A stretch of 64,000 bases of DNA. Source: Leuconostoc pseudomesenteroides KCTC 3652 (GTDB taxonomy: Bacteria > Bacillota > Bacilli > Lactobacillales > Lactobacillaceae). Location of the stretch: the NCBI RefSeq assembly GCF_014634745.1, contig NZ_BMBP01000002.1, positions 62,001 through 126,000 on the forward strand, in the 5' to 3' direction. The position numbers and the translations under genes are program-made. Numbering within the stretch: position 1 is the stretch's first letter; the number at the start of each line of letters is the position of its first letter. This document shows positions 17,216-25,460 of the stretch, in pieces. The notes beneath the pieces were generated by a model. It made no database searches, was not told where the DNA came from, and saw nothing but the letters and a program-made list of their open reading frames with translations.

Positions 17216-18235
17216 CTACTTTTTTGCATAATTTTCAATCAAATCGCGTAGCTGCCTGAAATCCTTTTTAACATCATAATCATGCCGTTTTTGTGCTACG
17301 AGATAACGCATGAGTTCTTTAATGCGGTCAATGTCAGTTTCATCAGTATAATCAATCCAGTTCACATGCTCTAACCAGTCAATGTATGCATGTTTACCTT
17401 TGCCATAACTATTACCAAATAGTAAACACGGCGTACCTGTTAATACAGAAAAAACCATCGCATGCCAACGGTCGGTGATAATCATTTCTTGATGTGAAAA
17501 CAACTCTAGTTCTGCGTCAAAGAGAGCTTCACGCGTAACTGGTGTTATTTTTTGTGGATCGTCTAAAACAGTATCAACACGGTCAATTGGACGTTCTGTC
17601 CCAAGCATTGTTTTGATGTTATCAATTGTACTTTGCTTAACCACTTTCTCAGAGTCGTGACGTAGCACAAACAAGGCGCCGTGACGTTTGAATTTTAGAT
17701 CAACAGCATTCATATATAGCACCATGTCAGGTGTAAATATGACTGGATTATCGAAAGTTGTTTGCATGCGATGAAAACTTTGTGCATCACGTGCAACAAG
17801 CACAAGATTGGGATTCATGCGATATGCTGCTTGGCTTTTTTTCTTTTCAACCTCACCGTCCTCATTTTCTTCAAAATGGATTGACTGTGGAAATGAAATC
17901 GTCAAGTTATTGACAAAAGTTGAAAAGACTTTACGTCTCGCTTCTTCATGATTATGATACAAATTTCCCATGTTACCACCACCAGTAAAAGCAATGATAT
18001 CCTTGGGCTGTAAATGTTCTTGGATGACTGGAATAGCGTAATCGTCATCTTCTTCAATAATTTCAATATATTGATATTCTGGAAATTCATTTTCGACATA
18101 TCGTCGTTCTGCTAATGAAACAGCTTGATCGCCCATGTTAGTATAACTAGGCACACCAAACATATAAAATTTTGGCCGATCATTGTCAGGAATTTCGTGG
18201 ACAACTGCGGTTGTATCAACATAAAAATTTGCCAT
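17216..18235 (-). CDS. Polysaccharide pyruvyl transferase family protein
   Basis: A 339-residue cytosolic protein of the PS_pyruv_trans family (CsaB/EpsO/YvfF-like), which adds ketal-linked pyruvate to exopolysaccharide or wall-polymer sugars. The diagnostic pattern is FGVPSYTNMGDQAVSLAERRYV near residue 27, DIIAFTGGGNMGNLYHNHEEARR, VARDAQSFHRM, FTPDMVLYM and the C-terminal ITDRWHAMVFSVLTGTPCLLFGNSYGK with the conserved DRxHxxI-like motif. It precedes no obvious polymerase, but an exopolysaccharide operon on the same strand lies 2 kb upstream. A role in decorating that polymer is an inference. Confidence 0.85.
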   Translation of the reverse strand: MANFYVDTTAVVHEIPDNDRPKFYMFGVPSYTNMGDQAVSLAERRYVENEFPEYQYIEIIEEDDDYAIPVIQEHLQPKDIIAFTGGGNMGNLYHNHEEARRKVFSTFVNNLTISFPQSIHFEENEDGEVEKKKSQAAYRMNPNLVLVARDAQSFHRMQTTFDNPVIFTPDMVLYMNAVDLKFKRHGALFVLRHDSEKVVKQSTIDNIKTMLGTERPIDRVDTVLDDPQKITPVTREALFDAELELFSHQEMIITDRWHAMVFSVLTGTPCLLFGNSYGKGKHAYIDWLEHVNWIDYTDETDIDRIKELMRYLVAQKRHDYDVKKDFRQLRDLIENYAKK

Positions 18236-18259
18236 TTGACTAACTACTCCTTTGATATA

Positions 18260-19642
18260 TTATAATTTAGCATTTTGATAAGCATGAGACATTTTGCGAC
18301 CATTAACAAATAGAATCGATAATATTATGCTGATGCCATTTGTTACTGCAAACACAAAGAAGACAACCGCTGTGCCTAACCACGCAATCAACTGCGGATA
18401 AATCAAACTAATGAAAAAATTAGTAATCCATGTTGTCGCGGTTGCCACGGACATGAATTGTGCTTTAACTTTTCCGGGAAACATTTCCGCCAACAACAAC
18501 CAAGTGACAGGACTGACGATACCTTGATGATTCGCCAAAAACAGCGTCAATGCAATCAATACTAATGCATTTGTGACAGTTTGAGAGAATATAGTCGATT
18601 TCAGAATAGCACCTAACAATGCCAAAAAGACTACGTTACCAATTAAACCGATAATCAATATCCGATGATGATTAGTTTTTTCAATCATTCGAGTACCAAA
18701 AATACTTGCAATCACAGACACAACACCGATTAAGATATTTGCATAAAGTGATCCCCCTTCACCCATACCAACTTTTTCAAGTAAAATAGTGCCATAATAC
18801 ATGACCGTATTAACACCTGAAATTTGCTGAATTAATGCTATTACAATACCAGTAATTAACAGGTACAGTAATGTTTTATTTTGCAGTGCGCGCGACCAGC
18901 TAAATTCCTGGTCATCTGATTCTTCAATCGCTTCAGTTTCACTTTTAATAAGTGAATTTGTATTCTTAAATCCCAAACGACGGAACAACTGTCTGGCGCG
19001 ATTGAAACGTCGCTTGAATAATAGCCATTGGGGGCTACCGCTAATACGAAATGAATTAATCCATAAAATCACAGATGGGACGGCCGCCGATAGAACCATC
19101 ACACGCCAGATAGGTCCCCAATCACCCCAAATATTGCCTAAAATGGCATTAACAACAAAGGCACAAAGTTGCCCAAGAACAATAAAAATAGCATTTTTGT
19201 TAACATTTGCACTTCGTAAGTTATCCGGCGAAATTTCTGCCAAATACATTGGTGACAAACTCGATGCAGCACCAACTGCAATACCGAGAACAAACCGAAA
19301 GATTGACATAGACCAAAAATTTATAGCCGCTGCACACAGTACAGTTGCCACCGTAAAAATAATCGCAATCAATCGCAACGTTTTTTTACGACCAAATTTG
19401 TCAGCTACTTTACCACACCCTAGTGCACCAATACAGGCACCGATTACTAGTGAACTTGAAACAATGCCTTGTAATGATGGTGTTAGATTTAGTTGGTCTG
19501 ATCGACTCATAAAAGCTAAGGCACCGTTGATCACACCAGTATCATAACCAAATAGGAAGCCACCTAAGGAAATAACATAAACACAATAATTCAAAAAATT
19601 AAGTTTAACTTTTTTATTTGTTTTGTTTTGCATACTTATCAA
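18260..19642 (-). CDS. MFS sugar porter (sugar:H+ symporter family)
   Basis: A 460-residue 12-helix transporter of the sugar porter family (XylE/AraE/GLUT-like). Signatures are GYDTGVINGAL in helix 1, the loop 2-3 motif GKVADKFGRKKTLR, PMYLAEISPDNLRSA after helix 4, the loop 8-9 motif and PVTWLLLAEMFPGKVKAQ after helix 10. The TTG at 19642 has AAAGGA with good spacing; the ATG at 19633 is the alternative. It lies 24 bases upstream of the pyruvyltransferase gene and may be co-transcribed with it. The sugar is not known. Confidence 0.87.
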   Translation of the reverse strand: MISMQNKTNKKVKLNFLNYCVYVISLGGFLFGYDTGVINGALAFMSRSDQLNLTPSLQGIVSSSLVIGACIGALGCGKVADKFGRKKTLRLIAIIFTVATVLCAAAINFWSMSIFRFVLGIAVGAASSLSPMYLAEISPDNLRSANVNKNAIFIVLGQLCAFVVNAILGNIWGDWGPIWRVMVLSAAVPSVILWINSFRISGSPQWLLFKRRFNRARQLFRRLGFKNTNSLIKSETEAIEESDDQEFSWSRALQNKTLLYLLITGIVIALIQQISGVNTVMYYGTILLEKVGMGEGGSLYANILIGVVSVIASIFGTRMIEKTNHHRILIIGLIGNVVFLALLGAILKSTIFSQTVTNALVLIALTLFLANHQGIVSPVTWLLLAEMFPGKVKAQFMSVATATTWITNFFISLIYPQLIAWLGTAVVFFVFAVTNGISIILSILFVNGRKMSHAYQNAKL

Positions 19643-19778
19643 TTCTGTCCTTTATTTGTTTTCGCTTTTTCCTATCTAACCACTTTAATAACAGCGAGAT
19701 GTCAAAAAGTGTTTATAAAAAAGCCTCATTTGTATGAAACAAATTAAAGACTTAGTTACTCATTTATTCGAATTAAGC

Positions 19779-19901
19779 TTAATCCGCCTTTTTGTAATCA
19801 GCGTTTTTAGGATTATGGTCAAAGACATTTTCTTTGTCAGTTGACTCAGGATCATCCTTCTTGTTTTGTGATTTAACATCAATTTTTTCTTCTTCAGACA
19901 T
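19779..19901 (-). CDS. Small highly charged protein, 40 residues
   Basis: A short open frame begins MSEEEKIDVKSQNKKDD and ends YKKAD, with a GGAG ribosome site 9 bases before the ATG at 19901 and a TAA stop at 19779. Nearly half of the residues are charged, with no hydrophobic segment or Cys, suggesting a soluble disordered peptide. I do not recognise a family. Genuine coding is supported by the ribosome site and length, but not by any homology I can test here. It lies between the sugar porter and the epimerase genes. Confidence 0.5.
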   Translation of the reverse strand: MSEEEKIDVKSQNKKDDPESTDKENVFDHNPKNADYKKAD

Positions 19902-20096
19902 ACAAATATTCTCCATTCATCCAGTTTGAAATCAATAATTCTTGTAACAGGTGACTGAATAATTAGCGGTGATCGCGTTCACGGCCATTTATTAAGTCAC
20001 CAAAACAATTCGTGTTTCAAATAAAACTCATGTCTCCTTCCACTTGTATTAGCGATTACATTAATAATACCACTTTGGTTAAATAAGCAATAAAAT
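19902..20096 (-). other. Intergenic region with promoter-like sequence and a broken small frame
   Basis: On the minus strand AAGGAGAC precedes an ATG at about 20033 that reads only four codons before TGA. The frame continues without a start as NTNCFGDLINGRERDHR. This may be a decayed small gene or a leader. Inverted copies of GGTGACT and AGTCACC flank the last part. No known RNA family is recognised. Confidence 0.3.
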
Positions 20097-20135
20097 AAGG
20101 CTCAAAAATTGGTTTAACAATTTTCGAGCCTCTGT
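20096..20135 (-). terminator. Terminator of the exopolysaccharide operon
   Basis: AGGCTCGAAAATTG and CAATTTTTGAGCCT on the minus strand form a long stem followed by TTATTTTATT, about 20 bases after the epimerase stop. Confidence 0.8.
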
Positions 20136-20153
20136 AAATCTGTTGGTTTAATT

Positions 20154-21257
20154 TCAATCCGAATAGTGTTGTAAAATTGACACAATTCGTTGACTGGCTT
20201 TACCATCGCCGTATGGATTCTTGGCAATTGCCATTTTCTGATAAAGGACATTATCAGTCAGTAATGCTAACATATTGGATAAGACAACGGATTTATCTGT
20301 ACCAATCACTTTCAACGTTCCCGCATCAACCCCTTCAGGCCGCTCTGTGGCATCACGTAACACCAAAACTGGTTTATTTAATGAAGGCGCCTCTTCTTGT
20401 ACACCACCCGAATCAGTCATCACAAAATAGCTTCGTGACATTAGATTGTGAAAATCAACAACATTCAGAGGGTCAATTAAATGCACTTGAGAATTATTAT
20501 CAAAAACATCATGAGCCAAGGTTTGAACGGCTGGGCTTAAATGAACTGGGTAAATCACATCCACATCAGGACGTAATTGCGTCAGTTCATTAACAGCTTG
20601 GAAAACATTAGCCATTGGTTGTCCCTGATTTTCACGACGATGCATCGTTAATAAAATTATTTTATGATCTGATGGGATTTGGGATAAGACATCGTGGTTA
20701 TAGCTTTTGTCAATCGTATATTGCATGGCATCAATGACAGTATTACCCGTCACAGCAATTTTAGACGATTGAATGCCTTCTTTTAACAGGTTTTCTTCAC
20801 TCAAAGTTGTTGGCGCAAAATAAATATCTGACAAACGATCTGTGAGTTGTCGATTCATTTCTTCAGGATAAGGCGAATATTTATCCCATGTTCTTAGGCC
20901 GGCCTCGACGTGCGCAATAGGTATTTGGTGATAAAACGCACTCAAACTAGCTGCCATTGTTGACGTTGTGTCCCCATGGACTAAAACAAAATCTGGTTTT
21001 TCTTGGTCGATTACCACATCTAAGCGAGACAAAATTTTAGTTGTAATCGTCGTCAATGTTTGGTTTTTTTCCATAATGTCGAGATTATGGTCTGCATGCA
21101 GATCAAACAAATCCAAAACTTGATCTAACATTTCTCGATGTTGTCCAGTCACAACAACAATTGAGCTCATACCAGATGTCTTTTCGATTTCTTTGATAAC
21201 TGGTGCCATTTTGATTGCCTCTGGTCGCGTGCCAAAGACGGACATAACTTTAATCAT
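20154..21257 (-). CDS. wecB: UDP-N-acetylglucosamine 2-epimerase (non-hydrolysing)
   Basis: Interconverts UDP-GlcNAc and UDP-ManNAc in the cytosol. The 367 residues are the full normal length (WecB/MnaA). It begins MIKVMSVFGTRPEAIKMAPVI, the family signature, followed by VVTGQHREML, VHGDTTSTMAASLSAFY, HVEAGLRTWDKYSPYPEEMNR and TDSGGVQEEAPSLNKPVLVLRD near the C-terminus. GGAGG precedes the ATG, and the gene overlaps the GH8 gene by 8 bases. Being the last gene of a synthase-dependent polysaccharide operon suggests that its product, UDP-ManNAc, is the donor for the polymer. That link is inferred. Confidence 0.93.
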   Translation of the reverse strand: MIKVMSVFGTRPEAIKMAPVIKEIEKTSGMSSIVVVTGQHREMLDQVLDLFDLHADHNLDIMEKNQTLTTITTKILSRLDVVIDQEKPDFVLVHGDTTSTMAASLSAFYHQIPIAHVEAGLRTWDKYSPYPEEMNRQLTDRLSDIYFAPTTLSEENLLKEGIQSSKIAVTGNTVIDAMQYTIDKSYNHDVLSQIPSDHKIILLTMHRRENQGQPMANVFQAVNELTQLRPDVDVIYPVHLSPAVQTLAHDVFDNNSQVHLIDPLNVVDFHNLMSRSYFVMTDSGGVQEEAPSLNKPVLVLRDATERPEGVDAGTLKVIGTDKSVVLSNMLALLTDNVLYQKMAIAKNPYGDGKASQRIVSILQHYSD

Positions 21258-22398
21258 TTAATCCTCCTAAGATTGAAAGAACTGTGAGTGTTGCGTCGTA
21301 ATAATGCAAATCTGCCATTGAATCAGATAATATGATTTTCTGATTCTTAAATAAAATATCGTAGCCATAGTCGTGATTAACAGAGGCTGCATAATAAATC
21401 GGTGCGTTGAAACTAGCCATCGTTTGACTATTTAAGGATTTACCCTTTAACGTATATCCAGCGCTAATGGTACTTTGTTTTTTGAAAAAATTCATGAGCT
21501 TAGTCAGTACCTTTTTTGCTTGCTTATCCGACGAATCGGCCAACATCATCGGTACTCGACAAGCATTGGCAGAATAATCTCCGTCATTTGCACCCGCAAC
21601 GCTATTGGCTTTAGCAGGTTTTGCTTTTGAATGGCTCACTACCGCAAAGTCCGGTAACAAACCGCTCTGGTTCCTAGCACTTAAATCAGACAAATATTGC
21701 AACATGTTGGTATTGACTGTCTGCCAAGTTGAATCTTTGGTCACTTCGTGTAAATTGTCAAATACACTCGGCATGACATCGGAAGTTCTCATGATTTGAT
21801 AATAATCAGAAGATTTAGTTACCCAGCTTCCTGTTGTTAAAAATTTATCTTTCTGGTTGTATTCATATTTCAAGATATCATCAGCTATCTTTTTTGCTAA
21901 GTTACGGTACTTTGAAGCAGATTGTGGCCATGTTTTAGCGGCCGTTAATAATGATTGCGCAATATATAAATCGCCATCAGTTGCTGATTGGTCGGAGCCC
22001 ACCCACTTTTGAGATTTGTTATATTGTTGTTGCCAAGACATTAAGTAGGTTTTTTCAGCCTTATTATTATCAGTTTTTACTGTAATACGATTTTCCAAAT
22101 AATAGGCTAGTAATCGTTCAAATTGCGATTGTTTCGCCCAACCTTTTTGGCCCGCTTTAGCGATAATTTGCATGCCATAACCTTGTCCCTCCGACAAAGC
22201 TACCGGTTTCTTTTTGTTTTTAATCGTATTAATCAAGTCTTGTTTTGAATTATACTTGACAATAAATTGATGTTGCCAATCCTGATATGCTTTGTATTTC
22301 ACGTCTGTTTCGTGATTTATTCTTAATGCAATTAGGACACCAATATAAGCCAAAATAATTAAAAGGCTTAATATAACTGGATACTTGTTGGATTTCAT
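21250..22398 (-). CDS. GH8 family glycoside hydrolase, membrane-anchored
   Basis: A 382-residue protein with one N-terminal membrane helix (about 6-25), then an (alpha/alpha)6 GH8 domain outside the cell. The acid catalyst is in VALSEGQGYGMQIIAKAG (Glu ~71), matching the TSEGQSYGM of BcsZ. The second key region SDQSATDGDLYIAQSLLTA matches SASDADLWIAYSLL. NACRVPMMLADSS is the late RVP-like segment. GH8 enzymes cleave beta-1,4 glycans and often sit in operons for secreted beta-glycans (BcsZ, PssZ). Here it lies between the GT2 synthase and the epimerase, so trimming or releasing the polymer is the likely job. Confidence 0.88.
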   Translation of the reverse strand: MKSNKYPVILSLLIILAYIGVLIALRINHETDVKYKAYQDWQHQFIVKYNSKQDLINTIKNKKKPVALSEGQGYGMQIIAKAGQKGWAKQSQFERLLAYYLENRITVKTDNNKAEKTYLMSWQQQYNKSQKWVGSDQSATDGDLYIAQSLLTAAKTWPQSASKYRNLAKKIADDILKYEYNQKDKFLTTGSWVTKSSDYYQIMRTSDVMPSVFDNLHEVTKDSTWQTVNTNMLQYLSDLSARNQSGLLPDFAVVSHSKAKPAKANSVAGANDGDYSANACRVPMMLADSSDKQAKKVLTKLMNFFKKQSTISAGYTLKGKSLNSQTMASFNAPIYYAASVNHDYGYDILFKNQKIILSDSMADLHYYDATLTVLSILGGLND

Positions 22399-22418
22399 TT
22401 TGATAACCTCCTACTTGA

Positions 22419-23735
22419 TTAATCTTCAAATCGCTTTGTTTTAACCCAACGTGTGCCATTCCTTTTAAATATCTTATCCATCAAAACCTGTAATACAGCG
22501 TGTACAGAAACAATAATAAACAGTTGCGAATATGTGAAATATGATGCCAAAGCAATTCGAACTGATTTAGCCGTAGTCTGACCAAATTGCGAAGCCAAAG
22601 CAATACTGATTTGTAACATATACAGTAGGATCATCAAAAGCCAATTAAAAACGAGCACTTGTGATATCTGCGTATTGCCTTGTGTAAATGTAAATGGCAT
22701 TTGCGTGTTGGGATCAAACCAACTCCAAATCATAAATCCAAAATTAACCAAAAAAATGATGTCTGATAGAATGACTGCCGAATTAAAGATAAAAAATGTC
22801 GATGTAAAGTAGAATGTTTCAAACTTAACGCGCCAATTACTCTTGTTAAACAAATTTTTAAAGTTATCAAGAACGACTTGATAGTTACCTTTTGCCCATC
22901 GAAGGCGTTGAAAATAATAATCTTTAAGATGCTCTGGTTCTTGCTGAAAGGCTTCAGAGTTGTATGCAAGAGCAATTAGTTTACCACTTTGCATAATTTT
23001 AAACGAAATATCGGTGTCTTCTGTTAAAGCACCGTCACTCCAACCACCAATGCTGTCAACAAAATCACGTTGAATAATAAAATTGGTTCCTGGAATTCGA
23101 CCAATTTTAAACATGTGCCACATAGCAATGTGTTGAATACGTTGGCTGACCATAATTTCTTGATTAATGAAGCGAGTTAAGTAATTTTGATCAGCATTTC
23201 TAGTTTTATTACGTCCGAATACGGCCATATACCGGTCCGGATTTTCCAGTGCTTTTTGAACTAGGAAGTATAATGCATTTTTTTCTGGCATGGCATCTGC
23301 ATCATAAACGGCAATAAATTCACCGCGGGCAATTTTGAGAGAATCGTTCAAAACCCCGGCCTTACCACCTGTACCCGTTCGCTCAATTATTTTGTAGTTG
23401 CGTCCTGCGTGCTGCTCATCGGCGAAAGCCTGACGCATGCGATCTGCTGTGTGGTCCGTGGAATTGTCTGAGTATAGTAACAATTCAACTTTATCTTTTG
23501 GATAATTAAGTGCTAACAATGCTCGTGTTGTATTTTCAATCACGATTTCTTCGTTATGCGCAGGTACGACAACTGTTATAAGTGGATAGCGTGACAACGC
23601 TGGTGTCTCGATAATACGATGGCTATTTTTAAACCAAAAATGAATTGCCCCACTTAACATGACAAATGAAATGAACAGTGACAACCAAATTAACATCAAA
23701 GTCACAATCATCAATAGCTGATTAATCGTTTGCAT
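22419..23735 (-). CDS. Processive family-2 glycosyltransferase (exopolysaccharide synthase)
   Basis: A 438-residue inner-membrane synthase. One N-terminal helix (8-30) is followed by the GT-A domain: VVVPAHNEEIVIENT, LLLYSDNSTDHT, the UDP-metal DxD (VYDADAMP, ~140), the acceptor/base motif TEDTD (~238) and QRLRWAKGN (Q-x-x-RW, ~272), the hallmark of processive beta-glycan synthases. Three or four C-terminal helices form the translocation channel. The ATG at 23735 has AGAGGTGA upstream and overlaps the small membrane gene. Closest architecture by eye is poly-GlcNAc or PssC-type synthases. The sugar is inferred from the co-transcribed epimerase. Confidence 0.9.
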   Translation of the reverse strand: MQTINQLLMIVTLMLIWLSLFISFVMLSGAIHFWFKNSHRIIETPALSRYPLITVVVPAHNEEIVIENTTRALLALNYPKDKVELLLYSDNSTDHTADRMRQAFADEQHAGRNYKIIERTGTGGKAGVLNDSLKIARGEFIAVYDADAMPEKNALYFLVQKALENPDRYMAVFGRNKTRNADQNYLTRFINQEIMVSQRIQHIAMWHMFKIGRIPGTNFIIQRDFVDSIGGWSDGALTEDTDISFKIMQSGKLIALAYNSEAFQQEPEHLKDYYFQRLRWAKGNYQVVLDNFKNLFNKSNWRVKFETFYFTSTFFIFNSAVILSDIIFLVNFGFMIWSWFDPNTQMPFTFTQGNTQISQVLVFNWLLMILLYMLQISIALASQFGQTTAKSVRIALASYFTYSQLFIIVSVHAVLQVLMDKIFKRNGTRWVKTKRFED

Positions 23736-23892
23736 TCAAGTCACCTCTGGCCTTTAACTCGCGCAAATGCAAATTCACTTTCGTGGTCTCAACACGATCA
23801 TAAATAATCCACATGAAGTACAATAAAACTAACATTATAATGAAAAAGATAATGCTCACAGCAATTGAAAAGAAATAAAAAAAGTTAATCAT
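23722..23892 (-). CDS. Small single-pass membrane protein of the EPS operon
   Basis: A 56-residue protein: MINFFYFFSIAVSIIFFIIM followed by VLLYFMWIIYD (one membrane helix, about 4-32) and a charged cytosolic tail (RVETTKVNLHLRELKARGDLNAND). I start it at ATG 23892, 7 bases after GGAG; the longer open frame upstream is not supported, since the nearer ATG reads two codons and stops. It overlaps the start of the GT2 gene. Synthase-dependent operons commonly encode a small partner of the synthase (as PgaD or the small Pss proteins), and this is the likely role. No sequence family is recognised. Confidence 0.7.
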   Translation of the reverse strand: MINFFYFFSIAVSIIFFIIMLVLLYFMWIIYDRVETTKVNLHLRELKARGDLNAND

Positions 23893-23905
23893 ATCATGTC
23901 TCCTG

Positions 23906-24763
23906 TTAATGCTTTTGCATATATTCAACGATAATGTCTGTCTCCATTTGACGGTAAAGTTTGTTCATAGCTAAATCTAAACTAGAATATTTATCAATAT
24001 TTTTTTCATTAATATGCATTGTCGCCGTTTTAAATTGTGGTTTAAACCCGTCAACCATGATTGTTGCTAATTGGTCGTTGACATTATTATTCAGTTGCAT
24101 TAAATTGGTTTCCGACACAGTATGCGAAATAATCAAAAATGTGGCATTGTCAACGTAATAAATTGATTCACCCGGCAAACGATCTTGTTTTAAAATAGTT
24201 TGAATAGCTGATAGTATTTCAGCATACTCAGATGCATGAAACTGTTTATATTGTTCATGATGCGACCATTGAACAGCCGTTACATCAATCCAAACCTCTA
24301 ATTTATTTTGTTTTTGAATAAACTCAGCTGATTTTGAAAAAGTATTGCTGGCGGTGTGCAAGGTTTGGAAGTTGACGGCTGGATCATAATGTTCAACGTA
24401 AGCCTCAATGTTGGCACGATTCGTTGCAATCCAGCCCAAATCACCGATAAAATGACGACCTAAAATGGTGACAAAACTTAATATTGGATATGCAGCTATC
24501 ACAACAATTCGGGTAAAATTAGAAATTAATGGATACCCAATTGTCAGTGTAAATATACCTGCTGCTAAAATCAGTACCACCATCCAAGACAATAAAACAC
24601 TGGGGATGAAGAGACCTGAAGCAACGGCCAATAGAATCAGTGCCGCCATTGCAACAGTGATGTTATTAGTGCTCATATCGGCCAAAAGCATAAAACTCAC
24701 TATGGTCATAGCGATTAAAAAAATCGTTAATGTCCCAAATCTAATCATTTTTATTCGTTTCAT
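23906..24763 (-). CDS. Membrane protein with degenerate GGDEF-like domain, EPS operon
   Basis: A 285-residue protein with about four membrane helices in residues 5-115 and a C-terminal soluble domain (~150-285). The latter has the alternating strand/helix pattern of GGDEF domains (LEVWIDVTAVQ..., then ESIYYVDNATFLIISHTVSE), where the GGDEF signature would be YVDNA; all catalytic residues are missing, and no RxxD I-site is seen. Such degenerate domains can be receptors, as reported for PssE in the Listeria Pss system. It is the first gene of the operon, directly after a strong promoter. The start is ATG 24763, GGAG 6 bases upstream. The domain call is a structural-pattern inference. Confidence 0.6.
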   Translation of the reverse strand: MKRIKMIRFGTLTIFLIAMTIVSFMLLADMSTNNITVAMAALILLAVASGLFIPSVLLSWMVVLILAAGIFTLTIGYPLISNFTRIVVIAAYPILSFVTILGRHFIGDLGWIATNRANIEAYVEHYDPAVNFQTLHTASNTFSKSAEFIQKQNKLEVWIDVTAVQWSHHEQYKQFHASEYAEILSAIQTILKQDRLPGESIYYVDNATFLIISHTVSETNLMQLNNNVNDQLATIMVDGFKPQFKTATMHINEKNIDKYSSLDLAMNKLYRQMETDIIVEYMQKH

Positions 24764-24831
24764 CACATGCTCCAGTCAATCCGTCGTATCTGTATATAAT
24801 AGTTTTAATCGCGTTATATATTACTGAAAAC

Positions 24832-24860
24832 ATTATATAATATATACGATATATGGTCAA
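24832..24860 (-). promoter_or_regulatory. Near-consensus SigA promoter of the EPS operon
   Basis: TTGACC (24860-24855), a 17-base spacer and TATAAT (24837-24832). The spacer and flanks contain alternating TATATA sequence. The start would be near 24825, giving a 60-base leader. This is the best promoter match in the window. Confidence 0.85.
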
Positions 24861-24881
24861 TAATCTTATTTAAAAAGGAAA

Positions 24882-24930
24882 CAAAAAACACATATTGTGC
24901 ATTCAAAGGTACAATATGTGTTTTTTATTT
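24882..24930 (-). terminator. Terminator after the Rrf2 gene
   Basis: AAAACACATATTGTGC and GTACAATATGTGTTTT (about 24886-24925) form a 14-15 bp stem followed on the minus strand by TTTTTTG, just after the Rrf2 stop codon. Confidence 0.8.
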
Positions 24931-24936
24931 AGAATA

Positions 24937-25371
24937 TTATTTCGTTTTGTGTTGCTGTAATACCAAAATATCTTTTATCACATCACTAATGTTGACGCTC
25001 TTCATGCGATCATATGCTGTCGTTTCTATTTCGGAATAAATACCATTGAGTGTTTGTTGGATATTGCCACCAACAATACAGTCTGGATTAGTTTTTGGAT
25101 CAATATGTAATAAATTATGGTCAATACTAATCGCAATATAGACATCATACAGACTGATTTCTGATGGTAACTTGGCTAACATCGGTGTTACCGCGCCCTG
25201 TCTTGTGGTAATAAACCCACTTTCTCGTAACTCACTCATTAAATTTCGGACAACACTAGCGTTGGCACCAATGCTGGCCGCAATCATTTTACTAGATAAA
25301 TCGCCATCCCGATAAATATCCAGGAAAGCTAAGATGTGTATTGCATCACTTAATTTATATGAAAATCGCAT
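24937..25371 (-). CDS. Rrf2-family transcriptional regulator
   Basis: A 144-residue winged-helix regulator. The helix-turn-helix is in LSSKMIAASIGANASVVRNLMSELRESGFITTRQGAVTPMLAKLPSEISLYDVYIAI, the Rrf2 signature. Only one Cys (in NPDCIVGG) is present, so the three-Cys iron-sulfur type (IscR/NsrR) is not supported; it resembles YwnA-like or redox-sensing single-Cys members. It is followed by its own terminator and preceded by another one, so it is monocistronic. The NmrA-type reductase gene just upstream on the same strand is a possible target, but no shared operator was found. Confidence 0.85.
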   Translation of the reverse strand: MRFSYKLSDAIHILAFLDIYRDGDLSSKMIAASIGANASVVRNLMSELRESGFITTRQGAVTPMLAKLPSEISLYDVYIAISIDHNLLHIDPKTNPDCIVGGNIQQTLNGIYSEIETTAYDRMKSVNISDVIKDILVLQQHKTK

Positions 25372-25404
25372 CAGCTGACCTCACTTCCTTCCTAATAAGT
25401 ATCG

Positions 25405-25446
25405 CATAAAAAATGACATAACACAGGTTGTTATGTCATTTTTTCT
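25405..25446 (-). terminator. Terminator after the NmrA-like gene
   Basis: AAAAAATGACATAAC and its inverse complement (25408-25444) form a strong stem with flanking T and A tracts, so it separates the reductase gene from the Rrf2 gene. Confidence 0.85.
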
Positions 25447-25460
25447 AGACAACTTGCTAA

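Noticed and set aside
19002-19547. 181-residue plus-strand open frame
   Set aside because: Shadow of the sugar porter gene; no ribosome site or domain.
19930-20000. Short frame MAVNAITANYSVTCYKNY
   Set aside because: No ribosome site, 18 codons only, and within a region of inverted repeats.
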